From Lytechinus pictus (taxonomy: Eukaryota > Echinodermata > Echinoidea > Temnopleuroida > Toxopneustidae): a stretch of DNA of 64,000 bases. Made by a program: the position numbers and the translations under genes. The stretch covers positions 11,196,001 to 11,260,000 of the forward strand of contig NC_087257.1 of the NCBI RefSeq assembly GCF_037042905.1, given 5' to 3'. The notes beneath the pieces were generated by a model. The model saw only the letters and a program-made list of their open reading frames with translations. It had not been told where the DNA came from and did not search any database. Positions 25,101 to 36,906 of this stretch are shown piece by piece (the stretch's first letter is position 1; each line of letters opens with the position of its first letter).

Positions 25101-26287
25101 TTTTCACAACAATTTTTTTTCTTTCTCAATCTTTCAAAAACAGGGTCCCACCCCCCCCCCCCCAAAAAAAAAGGATGGATTTAGTTGAATTTTCACATTT
25201 TCAAAGTCCAACTTTCTTCAAGCGCAATCATTGACTTTAACAACGCATGTCTTCGCAATGATATTTGATTTATTATGCACATGATACAGGGGTGCTTGAT
25301 AAAGCTGCAAATATGTTACACACGACTGATAACCGTTTCTCGTATGTCAAACATTTTTATTCCCAATTTCAAATCCAATCTTCGTAGATTGAAATTTAAC
25401 AAGCATTCGATTGCGAAGTTCATGATTGTCAAGTTTGATTATAGTGTTGAGAAAAAAGGCTACTTCCAGGAAAAATGAGGTATTTCATTTCAAGCAAGGA
25501 GGAGCAGCTAAGCTTAGTATTTATTTCCAACATGACACAAGACATCACGTGTGTAAGGTAGCATAGAGAGCTTTGAGGGAGTTTTGGCTTCCATGACGCA
25601 CGACGAATTCAAGAACACAGTAAATTATTGAAAATGTCTGTCGAATCACAAAGAACAATAGGGAAGTCTTTGTCGAAACACACAGTGAACAGGTACAGCA
25701 ATTTTTGACAAAGACAGTGGCAGTTCCAGGGGGTTGGGGCGGGCACATCCGGCCCCGTGCCCCCCCCCCCCCCTTGGAAGTTACAGCATGTATTTCAATA
25801 ATATAATTTAATGACAATATTTCGTTCAGACGCAAGTGATTACCTTTTTTAATTTTTTTTCACTTGTCAAATTGTTCTTGGACGTAATGACCTTCAATTT
25901 GTGGTTGAAGCTTTTGAACCTTTTTTTTATTTTGTCAAATTTTCCTTTGGAAATGTGCCCCTCCTTTTAAAAAATCTGACTTCTTGGTTCTTCATTGTCA
26001 TGAATGAATGATGAAGATTATTTGACAATATATTTTCTATGCTCTTGAATCCATGTCATGGGCGGAAATCTGTCCCGAAAGGTAGGGGGGACAACAGGGG
26101 CTGATCCAGCCTTCGCCAATAGGGGGGGGGGGCCGAAAACATTTTCAGTCATATGTTAATCCCCGATCGGCAGCTCGAAGGTAATTTTTGTCTGTTTCAT
26201 TGAAGGAGTAGTCCTCATGGTCACTTTTTAGCTTTATCCTTATAAATCAACATAAATATATGATATCATTGTCCTTATTTATATAAT

Positions 26288-28645
26288 GCGAGCGCGAAGC
26301 GCGAGCAATTTTTTGGGGGAAAATTTATGTATTTTTTTCCTAAAATTTGAACATTCTGGGCAATATTTGTTATCCTGAAAAAGATGTATATACAACTAAT
26401 TATTTACTACGACCGCGAAGTGCGAGCAGAGGTTAACTGATGGAAAAGGTACCTGTTAAAGACTGCTTGCAATTAGCCATGAAGACGTTACATATTTCAA
26501 CAATCAAATAATGCGAGCGCGAAGCGCGAGCTGAAACTTTTTGAAATTTTTACCTAAAGACTGGAAATTCTAAGCACTTTTTGTAACTTAAACATATAAT
26601 AGGTATATAACTAAACAATTGATGCGAACGCGAAGCACGAGCGGAAGGTTTTGAGATTTAGACCTAAGAACGAGACACTCTGTTCATGTTTTGTAAATCA
26701 TGAAAAGGATGAGTAATTGGGGTCTTTCTTACACCCGGTCCTTACATTAATAAAGCGAGTGCAAAATGCAGCCAGAAAATGTTCATATACGTTTAATTTG
26801 AATTGATCGAAAGGGTACTTGTTAAGGACTGCTTACACTTCGCCATGAAGACAATCAATGCTAGCGCGAATCGCGAGCTGAAAATTTTTGACATTTTTTC
26901 AAAAAGAATCGAAAATTTTAATCAATTTTTGTAATCGTGAACAGGGTAGCTATATAACTAAACAATTGATGTAAGCGAAGCTTGAGCAGAAAAATTCGAG
27001 ATTTAGACCTAAAAACGGGACACTCTACTCATGTTTTGTAAATCATGAAAAGGATGAGTAATAGGGGATCTTTCTACGTTAATAATGCGAGCACAAAGCG
27101 CGAGCAGAAAATTTTTGATATTGTGATCTGAAACTGGATAATGATTTAAATAGAGAACAAATTGAATATCTGAATAAACATGATCGTGATTCAGATTTAG
27201 ACCTAGAATCTCGGCATTTTACACATCTATCAGCGAGCGCGAAGCGCGAGCTTAAACTATTTGATATTCCGATCTGAAAAAAAGAGTCAATTTCAGCTAT
27301 ATATTTCAAGCACTTTGTAGAAAAATTGTGAGGTGGATATGGATCACACTTAAAGGACAAGTCCACCCCAATATAAAGTTGATTTGAATAAAAAGAGAAA
27401 AATCCAACAAACATAACACTGAAAATTTCATCAAAATCGGATGTAAAATAAGAAAGTTATGACATTTTAAAGTTTCGTTTGATTTCACAAAATAGTTATA
27501 TGCACATCCTGTTCGGTATGCAAATGAGGAGACTGATGACGTCATCCACTCACTATTTCTTTTGTATTTTATTATATGAAATTTGAAATATTCTAATTTT
27601 CTCCTCATTGTCAAGTGAAACAATGATTAATTCCTCCCTGAACATGTGGAATTAGCATTATTTAATACTATATGGTTCAGTCAAGTTGGTCCTTATTGTC
27701 AAAGCTGTAAAAAATGAAATATTGTATAATTCAAACAATAAAAAACAAAAGAAATAGTGAGTGGTGGACATCATCGACTGTCTCATTTTCATGTCACTGA
27801 GTTGTGCACATAAATATTTTGTGAAAAATAAGCAAAATTTTAAAATGCCTTAACTTTCTTATTTTACATCCGATTTTGATGAAATTTTCAGTGTTATGCT
27901 AGTTTGATTTTTCTCTATTTATTCAAATCAACATTTTTCTGGGGGTGGACTTGACCTTTAATACACAGCTGATATTTTTCATTATTATTTGAGTTTTGAC
28001 AAAGGACCGGGACATCCTTAATTAGGACAAGTCATATGAAAATGATCACTATCTTCCTATTCCTCTTACTAAGCGCAAGATGAAACAAAAGGGACAATTT
28101 AATAATTAAATTGATATCTTATTTATTAATGCATAATGCGGGCGAGAAATCTGATGATATTTTGGCCTGAAAACTGGACATTTCAAGCACTTTTGTAATT
28201 AGGAATAGAATGCATCAGTTAAAACATTTTAACCATCAATGCGAGCACAAATCGCGAGCCAAAATCTTTGATAAACTGTCATGAAAATTAATATTGAGAC
28301 ATACATAAATCGCCAATCAAAATACGAGTAGCACTATCTGCTACGTTTTGACAATCAGACTTGAAAAGGGATATTTTCAAACTAAATGGAATACACAAAA
28401 ATAATAGGTACTGAATAAATCGAATTTTGCGAGCGCTCAGTGCGAGTAGAAAATGTCAATATTCAGACCATAAAAGCTGTAACTTTTACAGATCACTTTT
28501 TTTTAAATCCATTTGTAAATCACACAAAATAATGAAAGTTTGATTTCCGAGGTGAAATGTATAATGTATATTGACTTCCAAACATGATTTTTAAGCTCCA
28601 TATTGAAAAATCACCTAACAGGCAATGCGAGCGCGAAGCGCGAGC
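26288..28645. repeat. Array of about 13 GCGAGC-core motifs
   Basis: Core copies begin at about 26288, 26411, 26513, 26624, 26755, 26863, 26972, 27087, 27233, 28137 (degenerate), 28241, 28429 and 28627. Exact copies of GCGAGCGCGAAGCGCGAGC occur at 26288, 26513, 27233 and 28627; the others differ at a few positions. Sequence between cores includes recurring phrases such as AAAATTTTTGA and ATTTAGACCTAA. The core can fold into a small GC-rich hairpin. Confidence 0.8.
27350..27961. mobile_element. TTAA-flanked palindromic MITE (copy 1), 612 bp
   Basis: Ends are TTAAAGGACAAGTCCACC and GGTGGACTTGACCTTTAA, with TTAA at both borders. The arms pair almost throughout, for example CATCAAAATCGGATGTAAAA with TTTTACATCCGATTTTGATG. 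It is inserted inside the GCGAGC array, making it the youngest layer of this composite. Related copies: 42207-42829, 45112-45707 and 60883-61045. Confidence 0.85.
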
Positions 28646-29070
28646 GAAAATTTTATATAGTGACATGAAAGATTCTTTTTATTTTCCAAGTTTTCCCCTC
28701 ATCTTATTTTAATTTTTATTCACTCTGGAAAATTTGACAAGCACAAAAAACAAAGGTTTTCGCCCAAAATGTAAGGTCATTTAGTCCAAAATACACGTAT
28801 TATTTCGAATGTGAATGATGCATTTTTCTCCATCATAAAAGACCAAAAATAGTAGGGGGGACATTTGATATTGTGTCCCCCCTACTATTTTTGGTAGGGG
28901 GGACACGTCCCCCCTGTCCCCCCTGGGATTTCCGCCCATGCTTGAATCAATCGTGCGTCGGTGAAGAAAAAACCCTATAACATTTGTGGGGAAAAATAAT
29001 CTGAATGGAAATTCGACTGGTCTTGAACACGAGATGGCAGCATTTCATTCAATGATTCGTAGGGTAACAC

Positions 29071-29820
29071 ACCACTGTGTTAAAAATAAGTGTTAATAAT
29101 GACACAATTCATACCTTTGTCATTAAGAGACCATCAAATCTCCTTCATTTTCTGAGAATATGATGATTTTCAGCTCTTTTTCTCGATAGGGGATTTGAAA
29201 CTGTAGCATACTCTGAAACTTAACTGCAGCAACAGTGATGACAGTTATTATTCGGCAACTAATAAAGTCCCCATTAAATATGAAAAAAACGATCAAAATA
29301 ATTATACTACTTATCTAGACTTATGACAACAGGTCTAGAAAATGACCTGTGTATTGCTAGTGGTAGTAAAATTGCAAATGCCAGCTGATCTAAGTTCACG
29401 TTTGGACGTATCATCTGCCAGTGGTGTAAAAAAGAGCCATTTAATTTGAGAGGGCCAGATTGGCGGTCGAACAAAAATTCAAAATAATATGAGCGAGCAA
29501 AGCGAACGGGCAAAGATTTTGAGCTCCTATAGAGGTACAAAAATCTAATTTTGAATAGATTTTGGACATATTATTTAAAAAAATATATAATATTTTACTT
29601 TTTCCCGGCGTTTAATTCTTTTTCTTCTCTTTTTTTTTGGGGGGGTTGTCTTGGCCTTGAAAAATGTGGGGGGCCATCAGCCCCCACCCCCTATTTGTAC
29701 GCCAGCGCATTTCACCCTGATGAAGCACATCCCGCTAACAAAAATGTTTATAAACGTTTGACAACACGACACACACCCCAAGAACATACACGATCAATCA
29801 TATGGAGATGAAATAGTTAG
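29071..29820. other. Loop region of the composite inverted repeat, no gene
   Basis: Unpaired spacer between the two arms. It contains one degenerate GCGAGC-type motif (GAGCGAGCAAAGCGAACGGG, about 29491) and a G/C-tract hairpin-like stretch (about 29640-29690). No recognisable coding sequence. Confidence 0.5.
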
Positions 29821-30844
29821 AGGTGCGTCGCCCTACAAAATTTAATGAAATGCTGCCATCTCGTGTTCAAAACAGACGAATTTCCAATCGGAGTTTTTCT
29901 CGCGTTTTAGGTAGTTTTCGCTTCAACGTCGCACGATGGATTCAACAGCATAGAAAATATATTGTCAAATACTCTTCATCATTCATTCATGACAATGAAG
30001 AACCATGCAAAAAGTCAGATTTTCCAAGGTGGGCACATTTTCGAAAGGAAAATTTGACAAGTCCCCGTGACCCCCCCCCCTAAAAAAAAAGTTTTAACCA
30101 TAAATTGAAGGTCATTACGTCAACGAACAATTCGACAAGTAAAAATAAGAAAAGAAAAGGTAATCACTTGTGTCTGAACGAGATATTGTCACTAAAAATA
30201 TATACTGTAGCTTTTAAAAAAAAGGGGGGGGCACACTTGTGTAAGAACGGCATATTTACATAAAAAATGTTGACTTTAGTGGCTCTCAAAAGGGAGCACG
30301 GACCAGATGTGCCCCCCCCCCCCCGGAACCGCCACTGTCTTTGTCGAAAATTGATGAATAAAACATTAGCTTTCTTCCTGAACTCTTGACAACGACATAG
30401 ATTAGCAATTCTTAGTCAGCTCTGAAATCTAGGAAGAAAGAATTGTTCCCGTTCACCAATTTTCGACAAAGACTTCCCAGCTGTTCATTGTCACTTGACA
30501 GGTATTTCCAATACATTTACTGTGTTCTTCCATTCGTCGTTCGTCATGGAAGCTAAAACTCTCTCATAACTGTCTATGTGCTACCTGCCATACACACGTG
30601 ATGTTTTGTGTGATGTTGGAAATAAATACTAAGCTTTAATAGCCGTTCCTCCTTGCTTGAAATGGAATATCTCAGTATTTCGCGAAGTAACCTTTAAAAA
30701 AAAAATGTAATAAAACTTCAGATATTTGTTAAATTTTCAATCTTGGAAATTGGATTTGAAATTGGGACACAAAATGTTTGACATATAAGGAAGGGTTGTC
30801 AGTCGTGCGTAAAGCTAGAGTAACAACGGAACCAAATCACAAGC

Positions 30845-31870
30845 TAAAGCTATAGGGTTATTTACACCAAAACCAAGTGCTGAATAAATTCGGACCGATT
30901 CTGCCCGAATACGGTCTGATTCGAATGAATTCGGAACCTATTCGTCTCTGATTCGGAGAGCTTGCTGTATTGGTGTCTTATAAATATTATGTGTAATTTA
31001 TTCAGCGCAGAATCGCCAAGAATGCAGTTCGGAATTTGTTTGCTTTTGTTTGCTTGCATTTATTTCTGCGTTCAAAAACACAATACAAAAATATTTACAA
31101 TTACAATATACAAAATAATTCACAATATAAACAATGTAGTCATATTACATGATAAATACAAATAAGGGTGTGAGTATAAATTAATATTTTATAAATGTAA
31201 ACATATATATACATTATATTAATGAGATAAGCACAAACTTTGATGTCTTGATTATTTTTTTATCTTGATACTTAATAAGTATTAAATCACCATGTCACTT
31301 TAGTACGAATGGCCTTCTGATGGTGCGCAGAAAGGAACTTCGAACTCGCTTATTGACCCGAATCAATTTTGGCTATCCTAAAATAAATAAATAAGGCCTA
31401 ATGCCACCCGAATAGTGGCAAGAATCGAGCCAAAGGTGCCAGAATCGAGCCGAATGTGACCCGATTTCTCCGATTACAGCCGAATGATGACCCGAAATTC
31501 ACAAGTGTTGACCCGAATCGGAATGAATATGGCCATAATGATTATTATGCGCCGAGCTCGGACCATCACGCCCGGAATGATAATAGGTCCGAATCTGCCC
31601 AGAATACTCCGAATGCCTCCCCTAATCCATGAAACCGAATGTCATCCGAATACATCCAAAATGTGGCCCGAATGAAATTTGTTGTGGTCACATTTGGGAG
31701 TAACTTGGAGGGTATATTCGGCTGGTTTTTAACACAAACCTAGCCGAATCCCTCCCGAATTTTCTCGCATTCGTGGGGAACGGAACGGAACGGAATACTC
31801 CCGAAACCACCCGAATACGAGTATTCGGATGGATTCGCACTGATTCGGTTCCGGTGTAAACATAGCTTTA
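30845..31870. mobile_element. Element with TAAAGCTAT ends and many CCGAAT motifs
   Basis: The left end TAAAGCTATAGGGTTATTTA and the inverse of the right end, TAAAGCTATGTTTACACC, match imperfectly and are followed on both sides by ACC and GATTCGG-type sequence. At least a dozen CCGAAT/ATTCGG words lie inside, concentrated at 31360-31850. The middle (about 31030-31290) is AT-rich. No transposase frame seen. Superfamily unknown. Confidence 0.55.
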
Positions 31871-31884
31871 TATTAAACAGTACT

Positions 31885-32033
31885 TTTCTTTAAGCTATGA
31901 GGACCCCTCGGTAGACCAGCGACATGGCTTATGCTGCGGAATAGAGCCATCCGCCCGCTTTCATTTGTCAATTTCCCATGAATTATTTTGTATGTGATTT
32001 TTTTTTAACGGAAATAAATTCAATTCAATATAA
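31885..32033 (+). mobile_element. Retroposon 3' tail (LINE/SINE), copy B
   Basis: Contains CTATGAGGACCCCTCGGTAG, then GAGCCATCCGCCCGC and TCATTTGTCAATTTC, and ends AATAAATTCAATTCAATAT. It is the plus-strand counterpart of 23936-24140. Only the 3' end is present, as is usual for LINE insertions. Confidence 0.65.
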
Positions 32034-32039
32034 CTTTCT

Positions 32040-32200
32040 CATTTCCCCCTCTTTCCCTCTCCCTCCCTTTTCTTTCTTTTTGAATATTTTCTTTCAGTCA
32101 CTCTCAATCGCTTCCTGCCCCCCCCTCTCTCTCTCTCCCCCTCTATCTATCTTTCTCGCTCTCTCTCTATCCTCCAAGTCATCCCCTCTCTTCTCTCTTT
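32040..32200. repeat. CT-rich low-complexity DNA
   Basis: Runs of CTCTCT, CCCTCC and TTTCTTTC directly following the retroposon tail. Not coding. Confidence 0.8.
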
Positions 32201-34172
32201 ACAGATTAGAAGCAAAGAAAACTCATCTGAAGGAAACAGAACACCAAAGCATGTCCGCTTTTAGCGCCATATTCGCTGGTGTAAAATGTTAGCGGTTACG
32301 CCACTCCTTTAAATCAATTTATCAAAATAGAACGGAAAAAACATTGATTCTCAATGCTTTATTCTCTTTCCTTGACATTTGAATTCTATGCAACTAAATT
32401 TCGTACCTACAAAATCTTAGAGATAAAAAACAAACCTAAGAAAATATGTTTTTTATATTGTATTTGAGAAAATCGTAAATTGGTTTGCAATGATATTATA
32501 CAAAAGCAAGTGCCATGATATTACCATGGACGTACCAAGCTCATTGGTGAAAATGAGTTCAGGGCTAATGATAGGCAATTTTGGTGTGTGATCATGATGA
32601 TGTAGATACATTGCGCGCTCAGAATATTTCATATTTCAATTTCGGCTGAGTTTGCGTTTGGAAATCCTGCGTTCACCTTAATGCATGATTGCAAGAAAAT
32701 ATCCAATATAGATTTCACCGACTAATGTGGAGTTTGAAAGGATAGAAGTGAACATTAAAGGACGTCTTTTTTCTGGGGGGGGGTGGGAAGAGTAGATACT
32801 TTTAGGACGGGTTGTTTTGTCCTTCACCAAACTGTATATTTTTGATTACTTTGTATTTATTTTGTGAGTATTTCCCTTTCATTTATTCATTCTTTTCTCA
32901 TTTGATTATCTGTATTTATACTTTGTTATTTTGTTATTTGTTGTGTTATCTATTTCTTGAGGTGCCCACATTGTACAAGCATTGCTTTTTAGTGGGTCCC
33001 TCCATTTCCATCTTAATTTAATTTCTATTGAAAAATAGTATATATATTTAAAACCTACAATGTGTTGCCTAAATCGTCTAAGTTTTTTTTTTTTCACAAC
33101 ATATGTATTATTAATTTTGTTTGCAACGGATACAAATATTTATGTTTATATATGGTATACAATTTGTTTTTGTTTGATGGAAGTGAAATAAATGAATTTG
33201 AATTTGAATTGAATTGACCTTTTGTCAATTTATTGGCAGAATAAAACCGATTCTTAGACTGGAAGTACTTAGAAATAGAAATGAATTCCATTTGTGTTTC
33301 CATGGGCTCTTTCATTTGTTTGAGAGATTAAAGTTGAGCGTGACTTTTTTTCTTTTAAATGAGTATCTACTCATGTTTCGGAGTATTATCACTTCATTTC
33401 TGACCAAAACGATGAGAAAATCACTCTTTTGAAATCGGGAGAGATCTTTCTGTTTATTCAAAAGCCTCATTGTTTCGTAAGACATCCTTGACTTTACAAG
33501 CTAAATACGACTCTTATTCACCATGATGTGCTTTGTGCCTATGAAAAGAAATAGTATTTTTGTCATGGCGCAAACAATAAGACCACGGGGATATCAAGAA
33601 GCATTCTGTGATTGTGTCTTACCGCCATCGAACCTTCAAACTGTCTTTTCTCCTAACATTTTTATGATGATAAAAAGAAATCATGTCACTTTGGCTTTTC
33701 AAAGTCGGAGGCAAGCCAATTCAAATATCGAATCATTCCGTCGTTGATAAGGAAACAATACAGCAATATGTGCATGATCAAATAATGATTATGTACATCG
33801 AAGCCATGACAATGTCCAACGAAAGTCGTCAACTCATGGTTGTCAAAAATGAATGCTTCCTATTTTATCACTATTACGAACCCGGTACATGTATATTGCT
33901 CTGTTTAATCAAGTTTGCTATTAGCTCATGTGAATTTGACAAGAAGTGCAACCTTGCTTTCAAATTAAACTAATATTTTGGATGAAATTAAATCCTCTGA
34001 AGGGAGCGAGGCTGCCACCGCAGCATATTTTTAATTTCCGCGTCTTTGACAATAAAGCTTATACCGGAGATTCTTCCGAACAAGGATCTTGGCTGCACCA
34101 AAAATAGCCTAGTTTTAGTTGAAATTAAGAAGAATGTGTTGTTTCGTCATCAATTAATTCTATCAAAGACCT
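32201..34172. other. Intergenic; possible LINE 3' end near 33.2 kb
   Basis: About 32812-33215 is T-rich and ends in AAATGAATTTGAATTTGAAT-type repeats, a common terminus of L2/CR1-like LINE 3' tails. No reverse transcriptase sequence precedes it. The rest shows nothing gene-like. Confidence 0.45.
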
Positions 34173-34300
34173 GGGCCCTGTAACACAAAGCCTAGAGACT
34201 GATGGAGAGGCTGATTTGTAACATTGACCATACTTATTCATTGACATCAAACTCAGAAATCAGCCCTGCGATTGATCGCTAAGCTTTATGCTACGGGCCC
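34173..34300. mobile_element. Small MITE with GGGCCC ends, 128 bp
   Basis: The ends GGGCCCTGTAACACAAAGC and (reverse complement) GGGCCCGTAGCATAAAGC are imperfect inverted repeats. The arms contain GATTGATCGCTAAG-like sequence, as in 51720-51877. Non-coding. Confidence 0.65.
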
Positions 34301-35855
34301 ATTTTTTTTTTAGTAACGCGCAATACGTACACAATTTGTTCAATCTGATAAACAGAGCCCAACAGTAATCAAGCCTGGAAAAATAAAGAGGACAATTTCA
34401 AATTTGATACACTTTAATCATCATTATTTGTATAAGCATTCATGCTAATATGTCTGTTTTTCTCAACTGATTGGGAAAAAAAATTGGGCGATTAAAAGAA
34501 GGGGTCCTCAACAGAAGGGGTCTAATTATTGTGTGAAAAATAAGAAATTAAGAAAATCTCTTGCATCCCCTACCCCAGCACCATCTTCCTCTCCTATCCC
34601 TCTTCTCTCTCGCTTTCTCTGTCCATCCCTTATCTCCCCCATCTCCCCTCATTTACTTGTATCCCAATAATCTACTGTTGTTATTGTTGTTGTTTGATAT
34701 CGGAATTGAAACGAAATAAAGATTCATTCATTCATTCATTCATTTCTCCTTCTTCTAGTTTTGATCTTCTTTTTCTTTTATTGACAGTTTCATTCGCGCT
34801 ATATATCCCGTTACATAATTATACCTCTCACACTCCCTTCATCCCTCTCACCCACTCTCTAGTCTGCTTGGCAAACCCTTCACTCGAGTTTCAGGTCTGA
34901 ATGTGCAGCCTACTCATGCCTTGTGTACTGACGGCCCAGCAAGTTTTGTATGTGTTAGTCTTCGCGTGGAGACACACTTGTTGATCAAAGTTTCGATCAG
35001 GGTCTGTGCCTGCAGACTACCCCCTCTCTCCCTCGTTTCTTCCCTCCCTCTTTCTTGCTCTCTTTTCTTTCATAATATTACATTACCATATAGTTTTACA
35101 TAAAAAATAATAACGGAGGCGCCAATTCACTTAAATGTTTATGTTAATAATTCAACTTCAACCTATATAAATCGCATAAGATATTTGAAAAGCCGTTTCA
35201 TAAAGGAGTACAGTCTTATCCTAAAGGATGAAGGGTATCTTATATAACCAATTTATTCATTCGTATTTTTGACGTCACTCTATACATTTTAGGCTTTGAT
35301 ATTTCTTGGCGATTTAAGAATAGCAATCAAATTGGCAAGAAGAGAGTAGTATCGACGAGTTGGAGATAATTATGGCACCATGAATTACCTTAGTACAACT
35401 CTGTCCATATCATGGTTCATCCATAGAAATGAGAATTACCGAAGGCCTATAATATACCAATGGATTGTTGTGGTTGTTGTTTTATATCATGATATCCACC
35501 ATGTCCACAGATTTCACAAAACCACGGTTCAAAACACTTCTAAGCGCAATGTCGTCAAAAAATCAAAAGCAAACAAAATTCATCAAAACAAAATGTCAAC
35601 AACAGCAAAACGGGTCAATATTTGTCATTCAATTCTCTAATAATCAATGCTACCATGGCAACGACTGATAATCTGCACTCATCGTCAGTTTACTTGCATT
35701 TTCAAAAAGGGGCAAAAACATGCATGGGGAAGAAAGGAGTCTACATTTTCTTTTAGCATCATAATTTGAAACGGCTAATGCACATTTCCTGAATAACCAA
35801 ACACTGCTAAAAAAATATATAATAATATATAACATCATTAAAATAAACAGGATTA
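34301..35855. other. Intergenic, no gene recognised
   Basis: Includes CT-rich stretches, an ATTC tetranucleotide run (about 34722-34744, perhaps a retroposon tail) and one X-box-like word GCTACCATGGCAAC at 35649-35662. No exon recognised. Confidence 0.5.
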
Positions 35856-35955
35856 TTAAAGGAGTATCCTTCCGTGTTTAATTTTGGCGATTTTTTTTAA
35901 TCATTTATAAAACGGTATAAATGATAAACAAGTTTTTGATAAGGTACTCCTTTAA
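35856..35955. mobile_element. 100-bp TTAA MITE
   Basis: TTAAAGGAGTATC at the left and GGTACTCCTTTAA at the right are inverted repeats with TTAA at both borders. The remainder is AT-rich and partly self-complementary. Confidence 0.7.
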
Positions 35956-36595
35956 CAGTATTGTGGTCTACGAATTCATTATACGGATCCAGCAAGCTCG
36001 TTGGTAATACCAAGGACAAAATAAAAACAATTCAGTTCTGCAAATTTTTGTTCCGAAAATTTTCTGTAATTCACAGAGCATATTTTTTAACGAAGAAAAG
36101 TTTCTTTTTAGAAGAATTTTGCTTTCGGACCCATATACAGATTTTCTGTAATTTTACAGTCTTCCTCAGTTTCAATGATGACAAAACCGTTTCTACTTGT
36201 GGAGATTCCGAGAGGATTACTTCACTGTCCTACTGGAAATGCCCTATTTTTTGTTATCTAACAGAAAATTTATGAAGTTCTTTCTGAGTTTTTGAAGAGA
36301 GGTTTATCAATTACACATTGTGTTATAAAATAGACGAAGTGTAAATTGTGTTAATGAAATAATAATTATATTCACAGCATTTAGTGTGCGCCATCTATAT
36401 CTCATATACTATTCTTGGGTGCAGATGTATACAAAAATTGTTAAAGAAGCAAACAAAACCTACAGATAACTTAAAATGTGTATTTATGTGTGGGTGCATG
36501 AATACATGAAAATATATAAGATATATTAATAGATTATTCTCAGATTAGGTCTTGAAGAGATACAGAAGATTTACCATGCATGTGTGGAGTGAGAT

Positions 36596-36692
36596 TTTGA
36601 AGAATAATAATAGTAACAACAACAATAATGATAATAATGATATTAAATATATAATGATAACAACAATAATGATGATATTGATATTAATAATA
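36596..36692. repeat. AAT/AAC/ATG trinucleotide-rich microsatellite
   Basis: Irregular runs of AATAAT, AACAAC and GATAAT. The Asn/Ile-rich frames through it are artefacts. Confidence 0.8.
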
Positions 36693-36906
36693 CAAACTAA
36701 AAATGCTCGGCGGGTCGCGCGGCTCAGCACATGTATCCCCCGAACCCACTGCATCATCCATCCTTGCGATATACAGAGCTCACACAGAAATTTGACAAAT
36801 AAAAACAATTATATAGGCATCTTCGCTTTACCTTCTAATATTGCTTCTGTGTGCCAACTGTTATGACAAACTGGAAAAAAAAGGGGAAGTTACAGGTTTT
36901 ACCAAA

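Larger units (their letters stand above)
26052..28940. mobile_element. hAT-like element, 2.9 kb, with iterated GCGAGC-core array
   Basis: Ends of CATGGGCGGAAAT type (the left end carries an extra CATGT) are flanked by the exact 8-mer CTTGAATC at 26044-26051 and 28941-28948. Removing the element restores continuity of the left arm of the surrounding inverted repeat, which confirms the insertion boundaries. The interior is a diverged tandem array of about 105-145-bp monomers, each with a core close to GCGAGCGCGAAGCGCGAGC. No transposase frame is present. Near the right end there is a small GTCCCCCC/GGGGGGAC hairpin. A short relative lacking the array is at 38028-38335. Confidence 0.8.
25315..30830. 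repeat. Large composite inverted repeat (about 5.5 kb)
   Basis: Left-arm blocks recur inverted at the right: ACACACGACTGATAACC (about 25319) with GGTTGTCAGTCGTGCGT (about 30794); TAGTATTTATTTCCAACAT (about 25516) with ATGTTGGAAATAAATACTA (about 30613); TTACATCCGG-side C-tracts; and ATGACCTTCAATTTGTGG (about 25887) with ATAAATTGAAGGTCATTA (about 30100). The left arm is 25315-26051 plus 28941-29070, split by a later insertion. The right arm is 29821-30830. The loop is 29071-29820. Inside each arm is a hAT-type end (CAGTGGC.GTTCC, at 25715 and ending 30337). The flanks there are inverted, not direct, so the structure is not simply one hAT element. Confidence 0.75.

Noticed and set aside
26288..28645. 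CRISPR-like array of regularly spaced cores
   Set aside because: Animal DNA; spacers are diverged copies of each other and the array lies inside a transposon with an 8-bp target duplication.
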